DNA of 39,688 nt. Source: UBA2020 sp964551435. Its GTDB lineage: Bacteria; Pseudomonadota; Alphaproteobacteria; Micavibrionales; UBA2020. The notes below the pieces were generated by a model. The model was not told where the DNA came from. It saw only the letters and a program-made list of their open reading frames with translations, and searched no databases. The stretch spans positions 1 to 39,688 of the forward strand of contig CAZKBS010000014.1 of the NCBI GenBank assembly GCA_964551435.1. The letters run 5' to 3'. The position numbers were made by a program, and so were the translations under genes. Every line of letters begins with the position of its first letter. Position 1 is the first letter of the stretch. Shown here in pieces: positions 32,782-39,688 of this stretch.

Positions 32782-33813
32782 TTAAACGCTGGGGGCTTTG
32801 GGCTTGGCGGGCATGCCGTGCAGCAGGCCCTGTTTGCGCGTCTGTTCGTTCATGTCGAACAGTGCCATGCGCACGCGGTCCCAATAGGGGCCATTCAGCA
32901 ATATCGGCTCTTTGCCGTTCATGATAACCTGTTCCATCAGGTAGGGCGCCATGTATTTATCGGCCACGCGGCCGGAGAAATAGCCAAGCTCGCCCGAAAG
33001 GATTTTCTCCGCAATCGGGCGCAGCGCCATTTCCGCGCCGCGGCGTTTGAATTCCGTTTCGTCAAAGGCTGTAAAGCTGCCTGCGATACCCTTCACGACA
33101 TCTTCATGCGGCGAGGCTTCGGAGGCGATGCGCGAGGCAAGCACCACCGCGTCAGCCGCCTTGATGCCGGAGAGGTCGTTATGCTCCGCCAGTTCCGCCA
33201 GTTTATCGAGGCCGAAGCTGGTAAAATGCGATACCGATTTGCGCTCCAAAAGGTCTTTGGTGCGCTGCCACGACAGGGTTTCGATGTCTTCGAACGATCC
33301 GGCAAAGCGGCTGATATGGCGCAGGCCCGCGAATACATCCGCGCCGGTTTCGGCATAGATGATCTGGGTCAGCGAAAAGCGGTCGGAATAATAATACGCC
33401 CCCTGCACCAGCATGTGGCCGAGTTCATGATCCATGATGCCGACGATGTTTTTGATGTCTTCTTTGACGGGGTCGGCGAACATCTGCATATGCTTGGGGC
33501 CGTTATAGACCAGAATGGCAAGATTGCGGCTGCCGTCGAAATGCGCGACGGATGTGCCCATTTTTTCGTACGCAGTATAAAGCCCGCCGATGTAATCGGA
33601 GAGTTCGCGTTCATTTTTGAATCCCGCCTTCTCCAGCGAGATGTCCATATGAACCTGCGCCTCGGGGATATTCAAAATGGCGAAGTGGCCGGCAATTTCG
33701 GGAATTTCACGCACCGTTTCGCGCACATAGGCGTTGAATACGCCGGAGAGGGATTTTCTCTCGACGGCTTCTACAACCGTTTCATTCGCAAAATTGTCGG
33801 CAGGCGCAGTCAT
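32782..33813 (-). CDS. Uncharacterised HExxH (gluzincin-like) protein A
   Basis: A 343-aa protein of unknown family. A zinc-binding HELGH at 129-133 lies in a DHELGHMLVQGAYYY helix. A candidate third ligand E155 is in ETGADVFAGLRH, matching a gluzincin layout. The rest is largely helical, with no signal peptide or membrane span, so it is a probable cytoplasmic metallopeptidase or inactive relative. The protein at 33917-34987 shares the core pattern HELGH, ExxADxFAxLxH, WxR and SxVxHxTS, so the two are distant paralogs. ATG 33813 (MTAPAD) is chosen over an upstream ATG at 33870, which lies in the promoter. Confidence 0.78.
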   Translation of the reverse strand: MTAPADNFANETVVEAVERKSLSGVFNAYVRETVREIPEIAGHFAILNIPEAQVHMDISLEKAGFKNERELSDYIGGLYTAYEKMGTSVAHFDGSRNLAILVYNGPKHMQMFADPVKEDIKNIVGIMDHELGHMLVQGAYYYSDRFSLTQIIYAETGADVFAGLRHISRFAGSFEDIETLSWQRTKDLLERKSVSHFTSFGLDKLAELAEHNDLSGIKAADAVVLASRIASEASPHEDVVKGIAGSFTAFDETEFKRRGAEMALRPIAEKILSGELGYFSGRVADKYMAPYLMEQVIMNGKEPILLNGPYWDRVRMALFDMNEQTRKQGLLHGMPAKPKAPSV

Positions 33814-33841
33814 ATATGTATGATTCCCCGTTTGAAACAAT

Positions 33842-33870
33842 ATTATACATAAACGATTAAGAATTGGCAA
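33842..33870 (-). promoter_or_regulatory. Sigma70-type promoter of HExxH protein A gene
   Basis: Reading leftward: TTGCCA (33870-33865), a 17-bp spacer and a perfect TATAAT (33847-33842), about 30 bp ahead of the start codon. The spacer and -10 are built from the 21-bp element that also precedes the paralogous gene. Confidence 0.7.
33843..33863 (-). repeat. 21-bp element shared by both HExxH genes, copy 1
   Basis: On the + strand it begins TTATACATAAAC, has two variable bases (GA here), and ends TTAAGAA. The copy upstream of the second HExxH gene at 35018-35038 matches at 19 of 21 positions. Confidence 0.75.
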
Positions 33871-33916
33871 ACAAGGGCTTTACCCGTATTTGCACCGGTT
33901 TGCACGGACGCGCAGG

Positions 33917-34987
33917 TCAGGAAATCGACAGTTTCAGGGGGTTGGCCGCAGGGGCGGGCGTGCCGGAAGCGGGCTGTTGTCCGGCCAGCATGCTGTCGAC
34001 ATTGTCGCGCCACGCCGCAATCAGGCTTTGAATGCCAAAGGCGGCGGCGCGGGATTCGAATTTTTCGGTCATGTCCCTGCGCGTCTCGTCGTCGAGGCGA
34101 ATGGCGACGCCGTTGATCTCGACGCCCGCCGGATGCAGCAGGGGGCGGAAAACCGTAAGGCCGACCTGAAAGGCGAAGCGGTCTTCGCTCGCCAGTGCGG
34201 TTTCGGCGAAGCGCATCAGCTTTTTCTGCGTGTATTCGCCAATCGGAAACAATTCGCCCCGCCCGCGGAAGCGGCCATAGATATAGCGCGCGTTGTCGAT
34301 GGTCTCGTCATCGGGCGCCTGCGCCTCCGCATAGGATTCGGCCTGTTTGGCAAGGTTGCTTTCGGCAGGCGTTTTTCCCTGCAGGCTATCGGCGACAATC
34401 GCCTCGATACTCGTCGATGTCATATGCACCGGTACGCCCGATGCAACAAAACGGTAGGCCCGCGCCCAGCTATTCACCAGTGGCAGCAGCACGTCATGCT
34501 TGTTTTCCTGCAAATGTACCAGCGTGGCAAAACCATCCGCGGCATTTTCGGGGTAGGGTTTTCCCTTCGGCATCGGCCCGTGCGCATCCTTGACGACCAG
34601 ATGGCCCAGTTCGTGATGAAAGGCATAAGACTGCGCCTGCGCGCGCGGCACACTGACCGCAAGGCTTTCGACGAAGGCGTCATCAGGTTTGTAAATCAGG
34701 TTGCGCAGTCCCAGCGGGCGTTCTTTTTGAAACGCGTAGGAACTGTTCTCCGTCTGCGCCTGTAAGGTACGGGCGCGGCGTTCAATGGCGTGGGCGGTCA
34801 AAAAGGCCGCCAGCTTGGCTTGCCAGCCGCCGAATTTCTGTTCCGGCTTTTCGGTGTTCACAAAAATGGTGTCGCGGCGCAGATGCGCGAATTGTTCGAT
34901 GGCGCGCAGGCTGGCATCCGCGAAATCGAAAAATCGCGACGTGGCGGCGTCTGCCGGTTTTCCGGCCTGCGGAGTATCGGTGGTCAT
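33917..34987 (-). CDS. Uncharacterised HExxH (gluzincin-like) protein B
   Basis: A 356-aa protein of unknown family, distant paralog of the 343-aa protein encoded just downstream. HELGH is at 125-129 within YAFHHELGHLVV, with candidate third ligand E147 in PENAADGFATLVHL. A shared block with WxR and PVHMTS follows about 20 residues later. There is no signal peptide; the C-terminus is Pro/Ala-rich. The two genes are in the same orientation, separated by 103 bp. Each has its own upstream copy of a 21-bp element, so they look separately but co-ordinately transcribed. The start ATG 34987 (MTTDTPQ) lacks a strong ribosome-binding site. Confidence 0.78.
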   Translation of the reverse strand: MTTDTPQAGKPADAATSRFFDFADASLRAIEQFAHLRRDTIFVNTEKPEQKFGGWQAKLAAFLTAHAIERRARTLQAQTENSSYAFQKERPLGLRNLIYKPDDAFVESLAVSVPRAQAQSYAFHHELGHLVVKDAHGPMPKGKPYPENAADGFATLVHLQENKHDVLLPLVNSWARAYRFVASGVPVHMTSTSIEAIVADSLQGKTPAESNLAKQAESYAEAQAPDDETIDNARYIYGRFRGRGELFPIGEYTQKKLMRFAETALASEDRFAFQVGLTVFRPLLHPAGVEINGVAIRLDDETRRDMTEKFESRAAAFGIQSLIAAWRDNVDSMLAGQQPASGTPAPAANPLKLSIS

Positions 34988-35017
34988 CGGCTTTCCGTTT
35001 GTTTCTTATGCTCAATG

Positions 35018-35038
35018 TTATACATAAACCGTTAAGAA
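35018..35038 (-). repeat. 21-bp element shared by both HExxH genes, copy 2
   Basis: It begins TTATACATAAAC, has variable bases CG, and ends TTAAGAA, 30 bp upstream of the HExxH protein B start, the same distance as copy 1 from its gene. Leftward it supplies a TATAAC -10, but unlike copy 1 there is no recognisable -35, so the element itself may be bound by an activator. Confidence 0.75.
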
Positions 35039-35125
35039 AGCGAGAATGTCGCGCCGCCGCAGGGAATGGCCATAAAAAGCCGATAATATTCAGCATCTTA
35101 AATATCCACACGGGCGTCTATGGCG

Positions 35126-35154
35126 TTGATATGCGGCGGGGCAGGCTTTATAGT
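35126..35154 (+). promoter_or_regulatory. Sigma70-type promoter of mccA
   Basis: TTGATA (35126-35131), an exact 17-bp spacer and TATAGT (35149-35154), about 33 bp ahead of the GTG start. This shows that mccA is transcribed from its own promoter rather than only by read-through. Confidence 0.7.
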
Positions 35155-35186
35155 CTTTGCGTGCTGACATCAAAAGGACCCGCCGC

Positions 35187-37211
35187 GTGACAATTAAAAA
35201 AATTCTTGTCGCCAACCGTGGAGAAATCGCTTGCCGCATCATGCGCACCTGCCGCGAGATGGGGATTGCCACCGTTGCCGTTTATTCCGAAGCGGACGCC
35301 GCCGCGCTGCATGCCGATATGGCGGACGAGGCGGTGCTGATCGGCCCGCCGCCTGCGCGCGAAAGCTATCTGGATATGGGCAAAATCATCGCCGCCGCCC
35401 AAAAGACGGGCGCCGATGCCATTCACCCCGGCTACGGCTTTTTGTCTGAAAACGAAGATTTCGCCGAAGCGGTCGCCAAGGCAGGACTGATTTTCATCGG
35501 CCCGCCCGTGCCTGCCATCCGCGCGATGGGCGGCAAATCCGAAGCAAAAGCCCTGATGGAAAAAGCGGGCGTGCCGTTGGTGCCCGGCTATCACGGCGAC
35601 AAGCAGGATGAAAAGTTTCTGGCGGCGGAGGGCGATAAAATCGGATATCCGCTGCTCATCAAGGCCTCCGCCGGTGGTGGGGGCAAGGGCATGCGCGTGG
35701 TTGAAAACGCGGGCCAGTTCAGCGAAGCCCTCGCGGGGGCGAAGCGCGAGGCGCTGGCCGCCTTCGGCGACGACCACGTGCTCATCGAAAAATATCTGAC
35801 GCGTCCGCGCCACGTTGAAATTCAGGTTTTTGCTGACACTGCGGGCAATACGGTTTATTTGTTCGAACGTGACTGCTCCATCCAGCGGCGCCACCAGAAG
35901 GTGATTGAAGAAGCGCCCGCGCCCGGTCTTGCGCCCGATATCCGCGCCAAAATGGGCGCCGCCGCCGTGGCGGCCGCCAAGGCGATTGGCTATGTCGGGG
36001 CAGGGACGGTCGAATTCCTGCTCGATACCGACGGTTCATTCTATTTCATGGAAATGAACACGCGTTTGCAGGTTGAGCATCCGGTCACGGAAATGATTAC
36101 GGGGCTCGACCTCGTCGCTCTGCAAATCAGCGTGGCGGAGGGACAGGATCTGCCGTTTGCGCAGCAAGACCTTGCCATCGATGGCCATGCTATCGAAGTG
36201 CGGCTTTACGCAGAAGACCCCGCCAATAACTTCCTGCCGGGGGCGGGGCAGATTCAATACCTGTCTTTCCCGCTGCAAAGCGATGCGGTGCGCGTGGATA
36301 CCGGCGTGCGCGAAGCGCCCTTTGGCGATGGCGATGTGATTTCCATCCACTATGACCCGATGATTGCGAAAATCATCGTGCATGGCAAAGACAGGGCGCA
36401 GGCGATTGAACGTCTGTCCGCCGCGCTCGCGGAAACGCATGTCGCGGGGCCGAAAACCAATTTGAATTTCCTGCGCGCACTCGCGGCGCATCCGGCTTTT
36501 GCCGCCGCCGACCTTGATACGCGGTTTATCGAGCGGCATGGCGATACCCTGCTGCCCAAGCAGAAAAAGCCTGCCGACAATACGCTTCTGGCGCTATCGG
36601 CGCTGGGGGTTTTGAAGCTGCGCGATGACGACATGCCCGATGCGCGTCTGATGCAGGCCGACCCGACATCGCCGTGGCATGACCGCGGCGCATGGCGTAT
36701 TGGCGGGGCGGATAGCGAAACCCTGCGTTTCAGCGATGCGGCGGGGGATTACGCCGTGACGGCCTTTTTCGATGATGGCGCCGATGCGCCCGTGCTGGTG
36801 ATGCCGGACGGTGCGCGGCTTGAAACCCGTTTTGCGCCGGCGGCCGAAGACATGGGATTTTACGCCCTGATAGACGGCGCCGAATACCATGCCGCCGTTT
36901 TGCGCGACGGCCGCAAGCTGACGGTGCTGTCCGACAATCTGCATGCAGAAATGCTGTGGCACGACCCGCTGGCCGTCGATAGCGCCGAGGACGACCACGC
37001 AGGCCGTCTGACCGCGCCGATGCCCGGCAAGGTGGTCGCCGTGCGCGTGCAGCTGGGCGATGCCGTCAAAAAAGGCCAACCGCTGGTGATTGTCGAGGCA
37101 ATGAAAATGGAACATACCATTGTCGCGCCCGCCGACGGCAAGGTATCCGCAATCAACGCCAATATTGGCGAACAGGTCGATGAAAAACGTGAACTGATAG
37201 CGCTGGAGTAA
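35187..37211 (+). CDS. mccA: Methylcrotonyl-CoA carboxylase biotin-containing (alpha) subunit
   Basis: Carboxylates its own biotin with ATP and bicarbonate and partners MccB. The 674-aa protein opens with the biotin-carboxylase N-domain (KILVANRGEIACRI). It then has an ATP-grasp domain with the glycine-rich loop GGGGKGM (163-169) and EMNTRLQVEHPVTE (289-302). A linker/BT domain follows, then a biotin carboxyl carrier domain with the biotinylated K640 in EAMKMEH. The start is GTG 35187 with AAAAGGA upstream and its own promoter. Related propionyl-, acetyl- or geranyl-CoA carboxylases are the alternatives; mccB, the hydratase and the lyase nearby favour MCC. Confidence 0.94.
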   Translation: MTIKKILVANRGEIACRIMRTCREMGIATVAVYSEADAAALHADMADEAVLIGPPPARESYLDMGKIIAAAQKTGADAIHPGYGFLSENEDFAEAVAKAGLIFIGPPVPAIRAMGGKSEAKALMEKAGVPLVPGYHGDKQDEKFLAAEGDKIGYPLLIKASAGGGGKGMRVVENAGQFSEALAGAKREALAAFGDDHVLIEKYLTRPRHVEIQVFADTAGNTVYLFERDCSIQRRHQKVIEEAPAPGLAPDIRAKMGAAAVAAAKAIGYVGAGTVEFLLDTDGSFYFMEMNTRLQVEHPVTEMITGLDLVALQISVAEGQDLPFAQQDLAIDGHAIEVRLYAEDPANNFLPGAGQIQYLSFPLQSDAVRVDTGVREAPFGDGDVISIHYDPMIAKIIVHGKDRAQAIERLSAALAETHVAGPKTNLNFLRALAAHPAFAAADLDTRFIERHGDTLLPKQKKPADNTLLALSALGVLKLRDDDMPDARLMQADPTSPWHDRGAWRIGGADSETLRFSDAAGDYAVTAFFDDGADAPVLVMPDGARLETRFAPAAEDMGFYALIDGAEYHAAVLRDGRKLTVLSDNLHAEMLWHDPLAVDSAEDDHAGRLTAPMPGKVVAVRVQLGDAVKKGQPLVIVEAMKMEHTIVAPADGKVSAINANIGEQVDEKRELIALE

Positions 37212-37217
37212 TCTTGC

Positions 37218-37913
37218 ATGGACATGGAAGGCATCGATATCATTATCAGGGCGCTGCGCGAAAAGCTGCCGATAGAGGCTATCGGTTTTGTGCTGGGCGC
37301 GGGGGTTCTGATTTTGTTTATCGTGCTGGCGATTTTCCTGCGCCGCTATCAGCACATGGAGCCGCCGACCGAAGCCATCAACGCGCCCATCACGGACGAT
37401 ACGACTTTTGTCGGGCGTATGCGCGCGCGCGCGGCCAAAGCGGCGCTGCGTCCGGCCAGGATTTTGAAAGACAGAATGAAAACGCGCGAAAGCGCCATGG
37501 CCATGGGCTTTATCGTGGATGAGATTGAACGCGACCTGCCGTCCATGGAAAAAGACAAGGAAGCCGAAGCGAAGGCGGGGATTCTCGAGCGTATGCCCTG
37601 CGGCCGCTATTACTTCCCCGAACATATTACAGGCGGGGCAGAATGGAAACTGCTGCGCCGCCCCGCGCAGGCCACCCCTGCGCCGCTGCTACTGACGCCC
37701 GGCTGGGTTTTGCAAATGGACAAGGGCGAGCTGACGCATCTGGCCGTCGGCGCCATCAATCATCTGATTGCTGATAAACATTGGCAAAAGCACGTTGTTG
37801 AAATCGAAGTAAAGCGCAATTCGATTCACTTTTTCTGGGACGAAGCAGGCGGCAAGGACATGCTGGACACGTTTAAAACGCTGGTTGAAAAGCTGAACCA
37901 GCGGGGGGTGTAA
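37218..37913 (+). CDS. Membrane-anchored protein of unknown function between mccA and HMG-CoA lyase
   Basis: A 231-aa protein I do not recognise. One N-terminal membrane span (about 22-41, GFVLGAGVLILFIVLAIFL) is followed by a basic stretch and a soluble domain of about 150 residues. That domain includes a central proline-rich turn and a C-terminal alpha-beta segment (LTHLAVGAINHLIADKHW; EIEVKRNSIHFFWDEAGG). ATG 37218 follows the mccA stop by six bases, and the next gene starts directly at its stop codon. It is therefore translated within the leucine operon, though a link to leucine breakdown is only positional. Confidence 0.75.
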   Translation: MDMEGIDIIIRALREKLPIEAIGFVLGAGVLILFIVLAIFLRRYQHMEPPTEAINAPITDDTTFVGRMRARAAKAALRPARILKDRMKTRESAMAMGFIVDEIERDLPSMEKDKEAEAKAGILERMPCGRYYFPEHITGGAEWKLLRRPAQATPAPLLLTPGWVLQMDKGELTHLAVGAINHLIADKHWQKHVVEIEVKRNSIHFFWDEAGGKDMLDTFKTLVEKLNQRGV

Positions 37914-38810
37914 ATGTATCCCGCGCAGGTGCGTATTGTCGAAGTCGGGCCGCGCGACGGCCTGCAAAACGAATCCGCACAGCTCTCCGCCGATGTCAAA
38001 ATCGCTTTCATCGACATGCTGTCGGATGCGGGCTTGCAAAGCATCGAGGCGGGCGCTTTCGTCTCCCCCAAATGGGTGCCGCAAATGGCCGATAGCGACA
38101 AAGTCTTTGCCGGGATCCATCGCAAAGCAGGCGTTTCCTACCCCGCGCTGGTGCCGAATGAAAAGGGTATGGAGGCCGCAATCGCCGCAGGTGTGCGCGA
38201 AGTTGCGGTATTCGCCGCTGCATCCGAAAGCTTTAGCCGCAAGAACATTAACTGCAGTATAGACGAAAGCCTTGCGCGCTTTGCGCCGGTGATGGATATG
38301 GCGCGCGCTCATGGTATGCGCGTGCGCGGCTATGTCTCCTGCGTGCTTGGCTGTCCCTATGAAGGCGACATCGCGCCTGCCGCCGTGGTGCGTGTGGCGA
38401 AGGCGCTGCACGATATGGGCTGCTATGAAATTTCGCTCGGCGATACGATCGGCACGGGTACGCCTGTCAAAACGCGCAGCATGCTGCGTGCGGTCAAAGA
38501 CGCGATTCCGCTGTCCGATATGGCTGTGCATTTCCATGACACTTACGGGCAGGCGCTCGCGAATATTCTGGTGGCGCTGGAAGAGCGCATATCGGTGATT
38601 GATTCTGCGGCAGGCGGCCTTGGTGGTTGCCCCTATGCAAAAGGGGCCAGCGGAAACGTCGCGACCGAAGATGTTCTCTATATGCTGAACGGCATGGGAA
38701 TCGCGACGGGCGTCGATATCGCTAAAGTGGCCGAAGCGGGGCGCTTTATTGCCGCCGCTGTCGGCAAACCACTCGCAACACGAGTCGGATTGGCCTTGTT
38801 GTCTAAATAA
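37914..38810 (+). CDS. mvaB: Hydroxymethylglutaryl-CoA lyase
   Basis: Splits HMG-CoA into acetyl-CoA and acetoacetate, the last step of leucine degradation. The 298-aa TIM-barrel enzyme has EVGPRDGLQNE (10-20; metal ligand D15), the metal-binding histidines H206/H208 in VHFHDTYGQAL, and the catalytic cysteine C239 within GGLGGCPYAKGASGN, the HMG-CoA lyase signature. ATG 37914 directly follows the stop of the upstream gene, with GGGGGTG as ribosome-binding site. The gene is sometimes named liuE or hmgL in leucine clusters. Confidence 0.96.
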   Translation: MYPAQVRIVEVGPRDGLQNESAQLSADVKIAFIDMLSDAGLQSIEAGAFVSPKWVPQMADSDKVFAGIHRKAGVSYPALVPNEKGMEAAIAAGVREVAVFAAASESFSRKNINCSIDESLARFAPVMDMARAHGMRVRGYVSCVLGCPYEGDIAPAAVVRVAKALHDMGCYEISLGDTIGTGTPVKTRSMLRAVKDAIPLSDMAVHFHDTYGQALANILVALEERISVIDSAAGGLGGCPYAKGASGNVATEDVLYMLNGMGIATGVDIAKVAEAGRFIAAAVGKPLATRVGLALLSK

Positions 38811-38972
38811 GACACTGATTTAAAACAAAAAATTAAAAAACGCGCGTTCGAATTGATTCCGGCGCCCCGCGCCGCACCGTGGCAGATTCTGTGTCTGTCT
38901 GCCGGCTGCGCTAAAAGGGGGCTCTAAAAAAGTTCTTTATTTTCAGTATCTTATTTTTTCTCGAAAAAAGTT

Positions 38973-39001
38973 TTGACAAGAGGCGGGGGGCTACGTATAA
39001 C
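38973..39001 (+). promoter_or_regulatory. rRNA promoter P1
   Basis: TTGACA (38973-38978), a 17-bp spacer that is GC-rich, and TATAAC (38996-39001): a near-consensus strong promoter about 430 bp upstream of 16S. Confidence 0.85.
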
Positions 39002-39093
39002 CACGCTCACTGTCCGGCGCGACGACGACGCAACGACGACGATGCGCTGGCCGATAGGGAAAAGAAGAAAAAACAAAAATCGTTTTTTTCCTG

Positions 39094-39122
39094 TTGACCT
39101 TCGAAACGAGTTTCGGTAGGTT
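39094..39122 (+). promoter_or_regulatory. rRNA promoter P2
   Basis: TTGACC (39094-39099), a 17-bp spacer and TAGGTT (39117-39122). It is preceded by A- and T-runs that could act as an UP-like element, and followed after about 30 bp by a UUCG-capped hairpin. Confidence 0.6.
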
Positions 39123-39440
39123 CTTGGCTCTGACAGATTCTCCGACGGTTCGAAAAACTTCGGTTTTTACGACGGGGAATTTTTGCGGTGAAAATCGCAA
39201 GGTACTACAGCGGTGCGAGCCGCAGGGTTATTGAACATTGTTGATCGATGAGAAGAGATACGCAGGCAGCGGTTTGTGATCGCGTTCAGTGTTTTACAAA
39301 TGACAAGCATCTGTGTATCTCACGCAAATAAGGTTGTGATGATATCGCAAGATATTCATTACATCCGACAGTGTATGAGCATAGCAAATGCAGGTCTCTA
39401 CTAATATAGAGATCCTTTGAGTAATCGAAGGATTAAATTC

Positions 39441-39688
39441 AACTTAAGAGTTTGATCCTGGCTCAGAATGAACGCTGGCGGCAGGCCTAACACATGCAAG
39501 TCGAGCGAAGTCTTCGGACTTAGCGGCGGACGGGTGAGTAACGCGTGGGAACATGCCCTTTGGTACGGAACAACGTCTGGAAACGGACGCTAATACCGTA
39601 TGGTCCCTCCGGGGTAAAGATTTATCGCCAAAAGATTAGCCCGCGTCTGATTAGCTAGTTGGTGAGGTAATGGCTCACCAAGGCGACG
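39441..39688 (+). rRNA. rrs: 16S ribosomal RNA, 5' end (runs off the window)
   Basis: It contains the universal AGAGTTTGATCCTGGCTCAG, then GAACGCTGGCGGCAGGCCTAACACATGCAAGTCGAGCG and GACGGGTGAGTAACGCGTGG as consecutive conserved blocks. The GGCAGGCCTAACACATGC form is typical of Alphaproteobacteria. About 250 nt (variable regions V1 and part of V2) are present; the exact mature 5' end is uncertain by a few bases. Confidence 0.97.

Larger units (their letters stand above)
38811..39440 (+). other. Ribosomal RNA operon upstream and leader region
   Basis: No protein gene is supported in these 630 bp. They contain a GGCAGA/TCTGCC hairpin (38881-38903), two rRNA promoters, a GACGAC-rich stretch (about 39020-39045), and A/T-rich runs. 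Leader hairpins are AAAAAC-TTCG-GTTTTT (39153-39168), ATATC-GCAA-GATAT (39342-39355) and GGTCTCTA/TAGAGATCC (39394-39414). The last probably belongs to the processing region just ahead of mature 16S rRNA. Confidence 0.75.

Noticed and set aside
38991..39200. 69-codon leftward frame in the rRNA leader
   Set aside because: It lies over the rRNA promoters and leader; no coding features.

Overview
The window looks like chromosomal DNA of a GC-rich alphaproteobacterium. The evidence is an alphaproteobacterial-type 16S rRNA 5' end at the right edge, the murA-UPF0262-infA-maf-RNase G gene order, and dense GTG/TTG/ATG-initiated operons with short overlaps. The order or genus cannot be fixed from the sequence alone. 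Apart from one AT-rich patch beside a tRNA-Thr gene, the composition is uniform and there is no phage, IS element or CRISPR array.

Left part (1-13.9 kb): a tRNA-Phe gene, then a pantothenate/CoA operon made of a DUF2520 Rossmann protein (probable PanG-type ketopantoate reductase), panB, panC and coaX. Next come a divergent HxlR regulator facing a YceI-like periplasmic protein and a DODA-type dioxygenase, and a secreted HbpS/GlcG-like protein. The leftward operon murA, UPF0262, infA, maf, RNase E/G follows. After it lie a DHH phosphoesterase, a large ankyrin-repeat protein, and dcd preceded by a very small basic protein.

Middle (14-24.6 kb): a small protein with a Gly/Ser/Cys-rich tail, tRNA-Thr, and an AT-rich two-gene patch of unknown function whose second ORF is interrupted by an in-frame TGA. 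A TetR/AcrR-type regulator then faces a complete RND efflux operon (adaptor, pump, outer-membrane lipoprotein) across an AcrR-like palindrome. A secreted protein of unknown function and tldD, both leftward, close this part.

Right part (24.7-39.7 kb): two related small proteins flank a short ankyrin protein. Leucine/isovalerate catabolism genes follow on the + strand (mccB, methylglutaconyl-CoA hydratase, mccA, HMG-CoA lyase). They are interleaved with unrelated or uncharacterised genes: membrane proteins, a TsaE-like P-loop protein, a DUF898 protein paired with an M48 protease, and a MazG-like pyrophosphohydrolase. Two leftward, mutually related HExxH proteins sit in the middle of the set. 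They share a 21-bp upstream element and look like the least characterised system here. Together the mcc/liu enzymes would take 3-methylcrotonyl-CoA to acetyl-CoA and acetoacetate; isovaleryl-CoA dehydrogenase is not in the window. The window ends in a ribosomal RNA operon with tandem promoters, a structured leader and the first ~250 nt of 16S rRNA.
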